This document shows positions 34,345 through 46,721 of a stretch of 64,000 nt of DNA, piece after piece. Made by a program: the position numbers and the translations under genes. The notes under the pieces were generated by a model. It had not been told where the DNA came from. It worked only from the letters and a program-made list of their open reading frames with translations, and ran no database searches. Positions within the stretch are counted from its first letter, which is position 1. Each line of letters opens with the position of its first letter. The stretch lies in assembly GCA_029891345.1 (NCBI GenBank), contig CM056995.1, positions 80,105,895 through 80,169,894 on the forward strand, given 5' to 3'. The stretch comes from Dryococelus australis. Taxonomy: Eukaryota > Arthropoda > Insecta > Phasmatodea > Phasmatidae.

Positions 34345-34411
34345 TAATATGAAAATAATAAGTCAAAGTAGGAAGTCACAAGAATATGGGAACAACAAGT
34401 CAAAGTAGGAA
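34345..34411 (+). repeat. Short tandem duplication
   Basis: ACAAGTCAAAGTAGGAA-type units occur twice about 39 bp apart. Confidence 0.6.
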
Positions 34412-34487
34412 ATTTTTTTCACCTAAAAAAAAAGTGAATAAGGTAATACATTCCAACAGGGAATGATAGACGTTAGTTAAAAAACAT

Positions 34488-34924
34488 TACAGATTGAAAA
34501 AACTGGTAATCTCAAAGCGAGCAGTTTTGAAATCATACTTAGAAAAATGTCACTGCCCCTGCATGCATATATTTTAACAAGCACACTGAGTGACATATGC
34601 CCAGTAAAGTTGCTAATGAAGGAATGAAATGTTCCGTATATTAACGTCGAATAAAAAGTGTTACGTGTCCATTTGTGGTAACTTAAATTATTTCTTTCAC
34701 TTTCTGGGGCTTTTTTTTTTACGCATCGAAGTGTAAAAATTACCAGATTTGTAGAGTATTTACTTTTCTAATGATTTCACTGTTTCACTTGACCAAGACA
34801 TGAATAAAGTGATGAGGCCCATGGCAATGTTAATTTCACATAAGGCGGAAGAATACATAACGTGCATACAAGTAGATACTAAGCAGGGCTTTCAAAAGTG
34901 ATCATTTTACCGTAAACAGCCTAT
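34488..34924 (+). mobile_element. MITE family A, copy A12
   Basis: The left terminus is eroded (GGTAATCTCAAAGCGAGCAG), while the right is intact (TCATTTTACCGTAAACAGCC then TATA). The internal TTTCACTTGACCAAGACATG is at about 34783. Confidence 0.8.
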
Positions 34925-36194
34925 ACAGACTCACTACTACATAAGCTAACAAAGCCCCATTTACAAGCTATCAGGTAATTCGCGGATACGGTTCGCATCA
35001 CACAAATCTGTGATTAAAACTAAGTAGAAAATACTCTTTGGTGAACATCCACGAGACCCTTCGTTTACGAGAAAAAAGGACATGGAAGGTCCAAAAAAAA
35101 CATTGTAGCAAACATGTGGTATTCCAAATAGGTAAAGGTGAGATTTGGGATGCCACACTGATAGATTAAAATATGCCTCGTTCCGGAGCTGAACAAACGT
35201 TTAACGTCAAACCAGTAAGAAAGCGTTTCACATTCAATAGACAACTGCCGTCAAAAAGGCTATATTTACTTACAAATAACTCGACATCGCCATTTGTGCA
35301 GTAAACGTAGTGTTTTTATTTTCATGTGACTATCAAGAAGCGTCCCAGCACATTTAAATAATATTTATCAAAGTAGTATGTTGCCAGTTACACGGATCGT
35401 AAATTCCTAGCTAATATACACACACCTCAAAAAGACTCTTCTAAGCACCGGGATTGTTTAGTCACTTGGCTGCTGACGGTATAGGGGAAAGTACGGGACG
35501 AAAACCAGACTTGAATTCTTTCTATAATGAGCCTACTGTCGAAGTAAACATCCTTCACGCGCAGTCAGTTACAGGAGACGTACACTTCTCTCTTTTGGAA
35601 TTTTCAAATAAAATACTCAGGTTGAAATCCGCGACTTTAAGCATATGAAAAACTCACGCTACCTAAGCCAATACGCCAAAAATCGGGCACGCAGCGATTA
35701 ATAATTACACACTTTATTCGAAAATTACTGAAACATTGAAAGGAGTCTGGCTACAAAAAGTGCTTGAAAAAGTTTACGTACCTATATGTAAATGCTTAAC
35801 TGTTTTCTGAACCTTTCGTTTTAGAGTAAAAATGGTTGAATATATGTTTTTAGAACAATATTTAGGTATGAAAATTCCAGTACAGCCACTTTTCAGCAGT
35901 AAATAGGTTTGGGACATGTTACTGAAAAAAAAAAATCTTCCATTAAGATTATACCGCGATGAAAGTATTTTGCGTATTAGAGGCCTAAAAACGCAGGCAC
36001 GATAAGGATGACCCAGACATAAGCATCAGCTATCTCATGGCCTCTGCGTGCAAGTTATCAAAATGGCGTGCAATATTTCCGTCAGCAAAGTGCCCGTGTG
36101 GGACGCCAACTGCTACTTGATATGGTAATGATAACGACGAAGGTGTGCTGCACGTCCTACACACTTTTGAAGAAACTGTACCTAAGGTTCCCGT
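34925..36194. other. No recognisable gene
   Basis: No supported exon, RNA gene or element boundary in this stretch. Confidence 0.4.
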
Positions 36195-36645
36195 CTACCT
36201 GGAACTTCTTACCACGTTTGACGCTGAGAAGGGCGGGAGCGAAAAGGTAGAGATTGCTACGCGCGTAAAGTGCGCCATCGCCACTATGCGCAAGGCTCTG
36301 CACTGACGTGTAGTGTTCTCGTCGTATACCTATGGGACTTTCTGCGGTGATCCTATTATTTTACTAGGGTAATCTCTCTATAAATGTTCAGCGCAGGGCC
36401 TTGAGTAGTTTTATATGTATCTGATACGTATGTTTTGAGCTACGGCGCTTTGAATAAACAGTTTTGGAGCACTCTGAAATTGTGTTACTAACGTGCGTGA
36501 AATAGTGTAAGCACTCAACAACCCTCGTCTGAAGCGCATGTTCTTTTCGTAAAACAGCACGTTGGACGGACGTTTACTAGTTCGTGGAAAACATGTATTT
36601 CAAACACACCTCAACGTAGTTCAAGCACCAGGAGGCGGGAGCCTT
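36195..36645 (-). repeat. Repeat family E, copy E3 (uninterrupted)
   Basis: Continuous reverse copy carrying, in order on the minus strand, GTGTGTTTGAAATACATG, TTCACGCACGTTAGTAACAC, ATACGTATCAGATACATAT and GTGGCGATGGCGCACTTTAC. It contains none of the insertions that split the other copies and so serves as the empty-site reference. Confidence 0.7.
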
Positions 36646-36827
36646 AAAAATCATTGCAAAAACCGCCATTCTCTCTCTAAAAAAAAAAAAAAATACAGCT
36701 TAGAATAAAATCGAGAACTGAAACTTCTGTACACTAGTGTAAAAACGTCACTTTTCTTGAATGCTACTCATAAGCAGACATAATTTGAATACTAAGAATG
36801 CTAATGCTATTTTTGAAAGAATATCTG

Positions 36828-37270
36828 GGTGTGGTTGTGTCGGGGACATGGCCGTAAGTGTTACTTAGATACAGCCATATTTGCAATTTTTTTTTCTTTT
36901 TTTGCTATGGAAACAACATGAAAGTAACACGAAATATATACTTAGCTTTTATGACTTAAATCGACAATTCTAGATGAGATCTTTCTTTTGGCTCATCGGA
37001 ATTGCGAGATGTACTGACCGGAAATTTGCGCCCACGCCCGAGATAGTCACCCAGTCGTCGCGGGCCCCCACCCGCGCCTCCCGCACAAGCGGCGGCGCCA
37101 ACTCAAGATCACTCTCACAAGGAGGTCACGTACCCGATCGAACGAGACCACGTTTATTTCAATCGTGTTATCTGTCACGGAGTTACAGTGTCGGAATGGT
37201 TCATACTGCAAACATTTCGCCGTTTCCATCCTGTGCCCACATGTGTCCGCCTGATTGTAGAAACTTCCGT
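36828..37270 (+). repeat. Dispersed repeat O, copy O2 (uninterrupted)
   Basis: Counterpart of O1 with GGGGACATGGCCG, GAGATGTACTGACCGGAAAT, GCCCACGCCC, GATCGAACGAGAC and CGCCGTTTCC. It continues without a break across the point where A10 sits in O1. The 100-codon frame at 36974-37276 runs over it and has no protein motif. Confidence 0.65.
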
Positions 37271-37867
37271 ACATAGAATAAAACAAAGTCGCCCCGCCGC
37301 GTTAGTCTATGGATTCGGCTACGGCTTCTAAACTACTTGATGGAATTTTATGTGGTTTTTACCATTATTTAGAGAATTTCTTGAGGTAGGTTTAGGTATA
37401 TAATATATTAATATTTAATGTAAGGATAGTAATGACTGTCGACGTTTTCTAATCAAGTCGGAAAAAGTCGCTTTTCGGGCGCTTACTTGGCTTACGCTGA
37501 CTAAACCATAAGAGACGCACCAACTTAATTTACAACAGAATCGTAGAGCTCAAAAAGGTCTACAGAAAAGTCCGCGAACGCATTTGTTTTTCTTTTAAGG
37601 TTGACCCACAGTAACCATTTTTGTCTTTTTTAAAATAGGGGTTCACTTACGACGACATTTTGAACATGGTATTAATCCTATCTTAGTTACCTTAAGCATT
37701 TAGTGTATATACTTGATGAACACCTAGACCCAAGTAGCAAACAACAAGCAGATAACAGTTGGTCAACTGTTGGCACATGTGGTACATGTAAGTGTTTTCT
37801 TATGTGGTACACAATAAGACCACGTGAACAATAGTGACTGTATTTGCTTGGGAAGTATTTTTGATGT

Positions 37868-38450
37868 GGGCCATTAAACACAAAATGATTGACAGGATTT
37901 AATGTATGGCCCACAGCAAACATCAGTGAATCACCCACTGGCATCTTAGAACACGTGGAAAACATGTAGCTGATGTATGCTAAAGAGTATGAAAATAATA
38001 TCATTTTTCCATATAAAACCCTCATGTGGTAGATAGGTTCAATTCTGATAGTTGGGCCTCATCATGTGGCCAATTACGGGCCGTTTATCAGAAAATGACT
38101 GACAGAATTTCATATGTGGCCCACAAGCAAGCATCAGTGAAATACCCACAGGCATCTTAGAGTATGAAAATAACGTGTGGCTGATGTATGCCAAAGAGTA
38201 TGATTATAAAATCATGTTTGCGCATAAAGTCCTCGCGTGGTAGAATGGTTCATTTCTAATAGTTGGGCATTATCTTGTGGGAAATTGTGGGCCATTTAAC
38301 ACAAACCGATTGACGGAATTTCATATATGGCGCACAAGCAAATGTCTGTGAATCACCCACAGGCATTTTATAGTATGTAGAGAATGTGTGGGTGATGTTT
38401 ACCAAAGAGTACATGCCGCCTTTTGTGGTATGCCAACTGTTCCTTATTAC
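37868..38450 (+). repeat. Tandem array, unit about 211 bp, nearly three units
   Basis: Units start at GGGCC in 37868, 38078 and 38289 (steps of 210 and 211). Each has a GACAGAATTTCATATGTGGC-type block, ATCAGTGAATCACCCAC-type and CTGATGTATGCCAAAGAGTA-type blocks. The last unit is incomplete. Confidence 0.8.
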
Positions 38451-39136
38451 TGAGGAAACATGATCATTAAGCTTATGTTCCATTTATGGCATACCGACTA
38501 TATGTTGTTGTGCAGTAGCAAATAGCATTTGCGTATTCAATTGATTTTTTTTTATTTCATGTACATATGAAATAAAAATTATCATGTGGTATTGCTAGTA
38601 ATAGTAAAACATCGTTTTTAGACCAGAAACCTGCAAAGCACAGCACGCAAAAAAAAATTCATTATTTTGCATTTTAAATTCTACCCGAAAGTAGTCCGAA
38701 ATTAAAATACTAGTCTTGTAAACAAAACAAATAAAGCCCAGTATTGATTCGTGATACTAATATTGTCTATATAGCAAAGCTAATAATACATTATGTATGT
38801 GAAGTCAGTATCTAGATTTACTTAAAAGGTCGTAAATGATTACATAGTAGAGTAGTTGATAGCAGACTTGACTGTAAATGAAAGGGTTTTGAGTTCGTTT
38901 CTAGGTTTCTCCAAGGAAATTTACTAATTGTGAAATAAAGCTGAAGATAACATATATGTATATGTCATACATTAATTTTATTTGGGTTAGACACAATTAA
39001 TTTTTGGTTTTGAAAATGCATGGCAAGCTGTGTCTATGTGGGCCACAAGTGGCCAATAGCTGGGCCACAAGTGGCTTACCAACAGTTGACTAACGACATG
39101 TGGTTTACTTACCGCAGGCCAGAAGCAGAAAGCCGG

Positions 39137-39346
39137 AAGTGGCCCGCTTGTGGTTGACATATGGGCAATTCTTGTTTTGCCAGACATCAGCTGACAGTTC
39201 ATCAAGAAGTTGCCTGCTTGTGGTTGACTTATGGGCAACTCTTGGTTTGCCAGACTTCAGCCGACAATACATCCAGAAGTGGCCCGCTTGTGGTTTACTT
39301 ACGGGGAACTCTGGTTTTGTCAAACATTTGCTGACAGTTAAATATC
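39137..39346 (+). repeat. Tandem array, unit 70 bp, three units
   Basis: Units start at 39137, 39207 and 39277 with AAGTGGCCCGCTTGTGG or close variants and contain a TGCCAGACTTCAGC-type block. A period of 70 is not a multiple of three, so the apparent proteins change frame between units. Confidence 0.85.
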
Positions 39347-39617
39347 CGTATGCATCTGCGGGTGCATTCCGCTTCTTGAATACCTGTGACTGCAGCATGT
39401 GGGCTGCTTGTTCACAATAAGATCTGCATATGTGGGCCAACTATATTTTGCTACTTGGGAACAACGCCATATTTGTAAATCGCACCCGGGCGAGGGTGCT
39501 GAAGCTCTGCATACCGTTTGGTGACCTTTGTTCGCAAGTCAACCCCGCGCAACGCCCCATCACATTCAAGCGTGGCACGAGATCAGCCAGTCACATGGCT
39601 GTGCTGTGACAACACGC

Positions 39618-40035
39618 TAAAGGCTGTTCATGGTAAAATGAGCACTTTTGAAAGCCCTGCTTGAGATCTGCATGTATATACGTTGTTTATTATTCCGCCT
39701 TATGTAAAATTAACATATCCGCGGACCTCATCACTTTATTCATGCGTCGGTCAAGTGAAACTGTGAAATTATTAGAAAAGTAAAATTTTACAAATCTGGA
39801 TATTTTTACACTTCCAATGCATTAAAAAAAAAAAACAGAAAGTGAAAGAAATAATTTAAGTTATCACAAATGTTTACCTAACACTTTTTATTCGAAGTTA
39901 AATATGGAACTACTTTCCATCCAGCGTTACTAACTTTATAGTGCGTATGTCACCTAGTGAACCCGTTGAAATATTCGCAGGCGGGGGCAGTTACATTTTT
40001 CTGAGGTTGATTTCAGAAGGGCTCACTTTAACGCG
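39618..40035 (-). mobile_element. MITE family A, copy A13
   Basis: Begins AAGGCTGTTCATGGTAAAAT and ends TCACTTTAACGCGAACGG. The diagnostic ATGCGTCGGTCAAGTGAAAC block is at about 39742. CACGCTA flanks both sides, which may be chance or an imprecise right border. Confidence 0.85.
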
Positions 40036-41012
40036 AACGGCACGCTACCTGTCACTACTTGTTCGTTGCCGTGCGCCGAGTGCAGAGTGACGTGACGGAG
40101 CGCTGCACATGGGCGGAACAAACCGACTTGCACTTGGTTTGCGGTGCGTGCAAGCGGTTACTGCGCGAGCTGCGGATCTTTCTTACACGGAGAGGCGCTG
40201 TGAGTGGCACGTACCAAAAATCCTTGCACATTTGTTGCAATTGATCGTCAACTATGAGAAACCGGCGGGTCTGCCAAAGCGTTGAGTATGGGTGATTTAA
40301 AAAAATACACAGTGCAGGATTTGTGACTGGACAATAACGTAATGAAAAACGAATAGCACTCACTGAGCTTCAAACGTCCAAGGAGTCGCATGTGGTAGGC
40401 ATGAGTCTGGGTGCGTTGCATTACCGAATGATCATGGCATGTAATGTGTTGTGCAGCATCAAGGGTCACACTAGTAAATATGTGATAATGTACTGTGGTT
40501 GCAAAATAAAGACAAGGCAGTTAATGCTGTAACAAATTAGTGAATTTGAACATTACAAACTCCGACATTTGCAAAATTATGTGCGCTAGTTACACTTTTA
40601 CAGGAACTGTTTGAAGGTCCTCCAACGGGCTTCAATACAAACTATTTATGTTGTGTGTTGCCTACCTTTCAGGTCACTCACCTACAGTTTTTAAATTTCC
40701 GCGTGGGTTTTTCGAAAACGGTTCACCTGAGAGTGTTCTGACAAGATAACTTTTTCTGTTAACGTACACGTGCTGATTCATAATTTGTCGTAACAAACCG
40801 TTTACAGCTTAATGTTAAAAATGTCCATGCAAAAATATGGCGTAAACCCTATTTACGTAATGAAGGGTGATGATATTACCAACCGCATTATCACAGGTAC
40901 AATATCTATGTTATGCAAATCAATATTCACCGATTTACTACTTAATTGCAAATATTGTCTTAAATTCTAAATTATAAGCATTTAAAAACTCAATTTTTTA
41001 CGGGAAAAGTGA

Positions 41013-41252
41013 TATAGGCTGTTCACGCTAAAGTGAGCACTTTTTTAGGCCCTGCTAATTTTTACTATGAGTATATTTATCTATTTTTACAATTTATTAA
41101 TATAAACACTGCCACGTTACTAATAAACACAACCTACACATTTCACCAAACCCAAAATTCAGTGTCTGAAGCAGAACAAAATATATTTATTAGTGGTTAA
41201 AGCCATTTGAAAGAGCCGTAAAAAGTGCTCACTTTACCGTGAACAGCCTATA
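41013..41252. mobile_element. MITE family D, copy D1
   Basis: 240 bp. Left TATAGGCTGTTCACGCTAAA and right TCACTTTACCGTGAACAGCC then TATA. The termini are those of family A, but the interior is unrelated and short. Confidence 0.85.
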
Positions 41253-41745
41253 CACACGTTTTCGTCTTAAATTTTCGAAAGGGATATTCTGTAAGAATTT
41301 GTTGGTGTTATTCAACAACATCCTGTATAGTATGTATACGCAAACAATTATTATTTTTCTGTGCGAAATATAATGCCAGGCGAACTGTCCATGTATACAG
41401 AAAAAAATACAATGTTGTGACAACAGAAATAGTGTTACTACAAACGTTTTTTTTTTTTGTTATCTGTGAACTATCAGTAACTAATGATGCTGTTAAAGTA
41501 ATATACCGCTAAGCTATTAATGTTAATTTAACATTAAGTACTTTTGTAACAACATTGCCTTCTTACTGTTCTGTCAACATTAAGGCGGTGTTTATGTCGT
41601 GACAAATTACATTTTGTTCTGAATTGATGTTAACATTTGTGTTAAAAATTTTCTTGTTTTTTTTATTTGCGTTAAAAATTTTTCCGATGTAATATAAATT
41701 AAGTACAATATTGTTACAAAATTAAGTATTACCAAAAAATATTCC

Positions 41746-41820
41746 AGCTGGGGGTAGGGGGCAGGGGAATCGCACCCACTCTTTGAGTGCTTGACGCCCT
41801 ACCAGCTGCTCTATCTTAAC
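41746..41820 (-). repeat. tRNA-like sequence (SINE head or tRNA pseudogene)
   Basis: On the minus strand AGAGCAGCTGGTAGGGC resembles a D-arm/A box, and GGGTGCGATTCCCC resembles a T-arm/B box about 30 nt later. The acceptor stem does not pair convincingly, so a functional tRNA is unlikely. Confidence 0.45.
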
Positions 41821-41912
41821 ATTTATGATCGTGTTTCATACTGTGGCTATTTAGTACAACATAACCACAAACTGAAGTTCTCTTTCGTTACGTGTAAATA
41901 TTTTATGCTCTA

Positions 41913-43510
41913 CTAGCGACCCGCCCTGGCTTCGCACGGGTGCAGTTAAGATAAAAAAAAACTGCTTAATCCGGCGTTAATTAGGTTGGGTAAACTCTCC
42001 TAAAGCATTAAAAAACGAAAATTATAATTTAATAATTAATTAAATAATTTATAATATAAAGTTTTTTTGCTATTTTGTTTGATATTTTTTTACGTTTTTA
42101 TAATTTTTCATATTAATATACATTATATTACAATGCAATTTATCTGGGATAGAAGTATTTAATATGTTATTGGCTAAGACATTCTCTGTAGACAATGTTT
42201 GACGTCCTGTTATTGTTTGGTAGCAAAATGTACTGTTTCTCGGGACTTCCAACTCGTGATAAACCAACATATAGTTGGCCATGGGAAAAACACTCTTTTC
42301 GTAGGTCGATTCCAACCAAAGAGAAAGTTTGACCCTGAGACTTATTAATAGTAATCGCGAACGATGTTTTTACGGGAAATTGCAACCGTTTGAAAGATAT
42401 TGGCAAATCCGTGGGAATCATGGGAATCCTCGGGATGTTTGCCAGCTGGCCGGCTGCTGGACCGGTGAGGATGGTCGCGACAATCGAATTTTCTTTCAAG
42501 TCTTTAATGAGCAATCTTGTGCCATTACACATGTTAGGAGGGCTTATATTCCTTAAAAGCATGATAGGAGTACCGACTTTTAATGATAGTTCGTGAGATG
42601 GCAAGCCAGAAGGAGTAAGCGAATTTAGAAAATCTTGAGGAAAGTGGACGACATCGTCAACATTGGTGACTGTGTCAATCGACTTATAGGTTTTGACTTG
42701 GCCGGGAACTCTTTGTATAATGAGATTGTTGATTTCATTGACAGTGTCGTTCCTAGGCGATACTATTGCCCTGGAACACAACCAGTGAAAGTCTCTTTCT
42801 AGTAAATTTTCGAGGCCCGGATACACTGCTTCTATAAGATGCTGCAGATTGTGGACTATCTGACCTAATGTCTCATTTAAAATGATTTCAGCAGATTTAG
42901 TGCCCAAATTTAGGGAAGGAAAAACTCATTCTCCAAGTCTGAGCAATTGTTGTGGGAAATCTTTATGCGTGTCTCCACCAAGATAGGCTCTCATATTCGT
43001 TCGCAAATTTAGGTGTTGAATATAACTCCATAAGGGAGATGATTTAAGACATGCTTTGATGATATCTGCACGCGTCCCTTTTGTAACTACAGGGAGTGTC
43101 TGCCGAAAATCCCCAGCAAACACAAAAGTAACTCCCCCCCATAATGGAAGTAGAGCTTCTAAGGTTGGGGCCGTACGCAGCACACAGCACGTTTTATTTT
43201 CCGAAACTGTCCGTCCTGCAAAGCCGTAGTACATTATTTTGTTCTATCATCAATAGTTTTCGCAGCGCACGCAATGTAAGGAATTTTATAGGTCATTTAT
43301 TTACACTTTGGGTTACGTTATTGGAGTTTTAGTAGGGATCCCTATTGATTTTTAAAATAAAATATAGCCTATGACACTCAGTGATAACGTAGCATTCTAC
43401 TGGTGAAAGAATTTTTAAAATCGGATTAGTAGTTTCGAAGATTACCTCCTACATCCAAACACACAAACACACAAAGTTACAAACACTACCTCTTTATATA
43501 TTAGTATAGA
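41913..43510 (-). mobile_element. Non-autonomous Helitron, complete ends
   Basis: Read on the minus strand, it starts TCTATACTAATATATAAAGA at 43510 and ends GGGTCGCTAG at 41913, the 5' TC and 3' CTAG (CTRR) of Helitrons. A short hairpin (ACCCG against CGGGT) lies just before the 3' end. The flanking bases are A before and T after, the standard AT insertion site without target duplication. It is only 1598 bp long and carries the C-terminal part of a Pif1-type helicase but no Rep (HUH) domain, so it is an internally deleted derivative. Confidence 0.9.
42167..43240 (-). pseudogene. Helitron Pif1-like helicase remnant (C-terminal part)
   Basis: Two minus-strand frames of 102 and 246 codons belong to one Pif1-family helicase, the C-terminal half of a Helitron Rep-helicase. 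The first contains VFAGDFRQTLPVV, the motif around helicase motif III. The second contains KVGTPIMLLRNI, then AITINKSQGQTF and GQLYVGLSRV, the last two being late helicase motifs. A stop codon around 42915 separates the two frames. The Walker A part and the entire Rep nuclease are missing, and the first frame meets the element's own 5' terminal non-coding DNA at about 43240, which marks an internal deletion. Not expected to be functional. Confidence 0.9.
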
Positions 43511-44102
43511 TAAATATGTGCATAATTGGCACACTTAAACTGCTTTGCAAGGCTTGAAAGTTGGTCTTAGCTACTTTCAGTCCTTATAGTATGCTTTAAA
43601 TTTTGAATACAGTAGTTTCATTTGACGAGGTTGTCCTGTTCACTACTATCCGCCATTTTAAAACGCCAAGTCAGTGTAAACTTGTGTATGTTGGGCATTA
43701 CTTTAACTTCGCAGTAACACGAAATATTTTGTTCTTCCTGTTATTTTTAGCGTAACACAACTTATAATTGCGGCAACATTACATAGTGGCTTAATTAATA
43801 TTAACACTTCAACAGTACATTTGAATTATAGTAATATATGACTTTGTAAATGGTCAACATTATCCACTTTGTCAGAACATTATTCATTTTACTACAACAT
43901 AAACGTATAAAGAAATAACTCAATAGCATTTTTTTTTTGTTGCAAGAACATTAGGCTTTTTTGCTGTGTACGGTGCTCTAACCTTCTTTAATATGTATTA
44001 TATAACGTTTGAGAGTGCGAGCCCAGTATTATTATGTTAAAATTTATTTCTACTGTCCGCATGACCTAGTATATCGAAATGGGAGTAACTTACAACTAGA
44101 TA
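43511..44102. other. No recognisable gene
   Basis: AT-rich spacer between the Helitron and the Tc1 element. Confidence 0.4.
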
Positions 44103-44439
44103 CAGTAGCTTAAAAAAAGTATTCGTCTGGATAGTCACATTACATTATTGCAAAATGCATACTATATGCAAAACAAATAACCAAATGCCAATAAGGGGTT
44201 GCTCAAAGGCCGTTTTATAGGTTTTTATTCTAAAATAATATTAGCATTTACTAATATGTTCTGTTTTTTACAATCAGAGCACGAACATTATAAGGCATGT
44301 CGACTTTGACGTCAAAAAGTAATCGTCTGGCCAACATAGTGCCATGATTCACTCTAAGCAGATTCCTTTTATGTGGTGTTCCAAGGAAGAGGGCAGCTTG
44401 TTTTCATCAGTGAAACATTTTGTGGTAGTCTTGACCTGA

Positions 44440-44963
44440 AATAGTACCAAAAATTAGGGAAGCAATTGAAAAACGAAGGGACATTCGAATAAGGAGATTA
44501 CAAAAGCAAAAATCCTTCAAAGATATAGCGGGAATTATAAACACACTCATCAGTACAGTTAAGGGCATCATCTACAGGTTTCATGAAAGTGGAAAGTATC
44601 ACAACAAAGCAAGAAGTGGGCTCCTGTCTAGTCTAACGTAAAGAGAACAGCGCAACATAGTGAGGAAAGTTAAAGTACACCCAATACTGAGTGCTCCGAA
44701 GATTACAGCTGATGTTGAACGGGAATTAGCAAAGCATGCCACAGCACAAACGATACGAAATGTGCTTCATGAAGTTGGCTATAGTGAACGAATAAAAAGA
44801 GATAGCAGCCAGACGAACAGGCAAAAATGACTTTCCCATGCTAGGGAACAGAAAAACCATAGTTATGAATACTGCATGAAGGTCGTATTTTCCGATCAAA
44901 TTAAATTCAACCTTTTCAAGTCAGATTAGCGAGTAATAGTTTGGTTGGGAACAAACTGTGAAC
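44440..44963 (+). pseudogene. Tc1-like transposase, N-terminal part
   Basis: The translated pieces carry the paired helix-turn-helix DNA-binding region (RRDIRIRRLQKQKSFKDIAG, then STVKGIIYRFHESGKY), a second one (APKITADVERELAK, then TIRNVLHEVGY) and the start of the DDE domain, VVFSDQIKFNLF, which holds the first catalytic Asp. In-frame stops occur near 44639, 44828 and 44927. The reading stops at the hAT insertion point at 44963 and continues beyond 47921. Confidence 0.85.
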
Positions 44964-46349
44964 GAGGGGCGTATTTAAGGGAAAGACCCAGGGGGTACGT
45001 GCCTTCCACCCCCATCCCCCCACTTTTAACCATCCCGACCAAAACGCACTCAACTGGCGAATGCATTGAAGTTTGAAATTCTTGCAAATTCCACACCGAT
45101 GCTAAGCGTTTTAAGCCTATGTAGAATTCTTCTGGAATTCGCACATTAAAATTTTGGGCCATTTCCTTCTTGAGCAGTTTAAAAATAAGCTGTTTTTCAC
45201 TTTAATTCTACTAGATGTTTAATAATTTGGATCATATAATGCTAGTTATTGTGTCCTCTGGACCAGTGGTGAGTCCCAGGCATGTCGACAGGCACACAAT
45301 CATACAAGATACGGGAATTGCTACCGAGTTGACAATGACGTGTAGAGGCAAGGACTTTTAAGAAAACTGTAATGTTATTCAAACAGCATTTTTTTAAAAT
45401 TCTTCTTCGAAGCTATTGACAACATACGTGTAACTGAGGATATTTTCTGAAGTTGTAACTTGCAACATTAGTTTTTACTATTATTTAAGCAAGGGAATAT
45501 ATTTTAAGACATCAAGACTTTTCTCAAATCAGCTGGAAATTCAAAGCCTAAAGGCAGTCTTAAAATAATATTTTTCATATTTAAAAGTGAAATCCTCCCT
45601 CAGGAGGTCAGTAAAATTAACTCCCGTCTATAGTTTTCCACGTGCGGCAGGCAGGGCTTACAGGTGCTATTAGAAGAGGCCCACGTTAAGTAGGAGGCGG
45701 CTGTCGTGCCCAAGGAACACTTCTGTCGCTCGTGGACATTCTGAAGAAAGAGCGGGTTGAAATAAGGATAAACAACTGCGGAATGCATGTGGCGGAAACG
45801 AGAGTAACATACTGTTATGAATATGACTTATGGTCATTTTCACACAAGATAGGGGTTAGGGGCGTAGTTGAAATGACAAGATGATATGGTAGAGCATAAC
45901 TGTAACTGAGGGGGTTTAATTAGATATGAGACACAGACAATACAAGACACTGTAAAATTAAATGTTCGGGGGAGCTACTATAACGGAATTATATTATATT
46001 ACATTATTTTAAGTCACTCTATTTTACTTATATTATGGACCCTCCCCACCTTAAACTTAATACCGGAGGCTGTTTCTAGTAGAGTGGCTAGCAACGATCG
46101 GACACACCCATTATGTGATCCCTGGCTGCAGGTCGGACGTGGAAAGATGATGCGCCACGCCTCGTGTCGGCCTATATCGGCGCGTTATTTGGTAAGCTGT
46201 CCCCGTTTACTAGCTGGTGGTATTGTAGTCGGCCCTTTTCGCAATAGTTGATGCAATCCATGGTGTCCTGATTTACTCTGAATGTGTGTAGCCGGCATAC
46301 GGGGATGTTACCCTAAGGTCCACTCATACAATCGTAATAATACGTTGCG

Positions 46350-46440
46350 TTTCCAGTGTGAATAAGTCCGGAATGACTCGAACCGGAAAAGAAACCGGAT
46401 CTCCAAACAAGGAGGTTAGCACCTTAGTGGTTCTTCCAAT
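46350..46440 (-). repeat. tRNA-like SINE head, tentative
   Basis: On the minus strand CCGGTTCGAGTCATTCCGG has a B-box core, preceded by GCTAACCTCCTTGTTTGGAG, which looks like an anticodon-arm region. It lies within the hAT element, so it would be a further nested insertion. The A box is uncertain. Confidence 0.4.
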
Positions 46441-46721
46441 TCTACCTCAGATACATACATTGTATTAGCTTAAGTTTATTATTAAAGGAATTTTCCTTTC
46501 GTCCATTTAAAAAATGTAAACTCTGTCGGTAAAGTATGCGACATGAATGTCACCTTTAAAGGCCTCAGATGTTAACAACCACTCAAACATCTTCAGCAAC
46601 GTAATTTTTAATAACTGTTGGGAGGATGCTAATACAAATGTAGTAAGTGAATTTAATTAAACTGTAATGTAACAGTGATGTGGTTTTTGCTCTTGAAAAT
46701 CCTATTTAAATCAATAATTCT

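Larger units (their letters stand above)
37729..39459. mobile_element. Element N: 1.7 kb, short inverted termini, two internal tandem arrays
   Basis: CCCAAGTAGCAAA at 37729 is repeated in reverse ending at 39459. The interior holds a tandem array of about 211-bp units and another of 70-bp units. Words of the type GTGGGCCA, GTGGCCCA and ACTTGTGG recur throughout both arrays and close to both ends. No transposase is recognisable, and the long frames on both strands at 39.1-39.4 kb come from the 70-bp repeats. The target duplication is not clear. A non-autonomous DNA transposon with repeated protein-binding motifs is the simplest reading. Confidence 0.55.

Noticed and set aside
38839-38905. Possible tRNA-derived sequence with GGGTTTTGAGTTC
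   Set aside because: Both boxes are too poor and no SINE body follows.
37868-39346. CRISPR-like array
   Set aside because: The repeats are contiguous tandem units of 211 and 70 bp without spacers, in a eukaryotic context.
39100-39440. 106- and 111-codon frames on opposite strands
   Set aside because: Both are translations of the 70-bp tandem repeat in element N.
39611-40043. CACGCTA on both sides of A13 as a 7-bp target duplication
   Set aside because: Other A copies show only TA at their borders. The match probably reflects an eroded right end or chance.
42329-42596. Plus-strand frames of 75 and 68 codons
   Set aside because: They are antisense to the Helitron helicase remnant.
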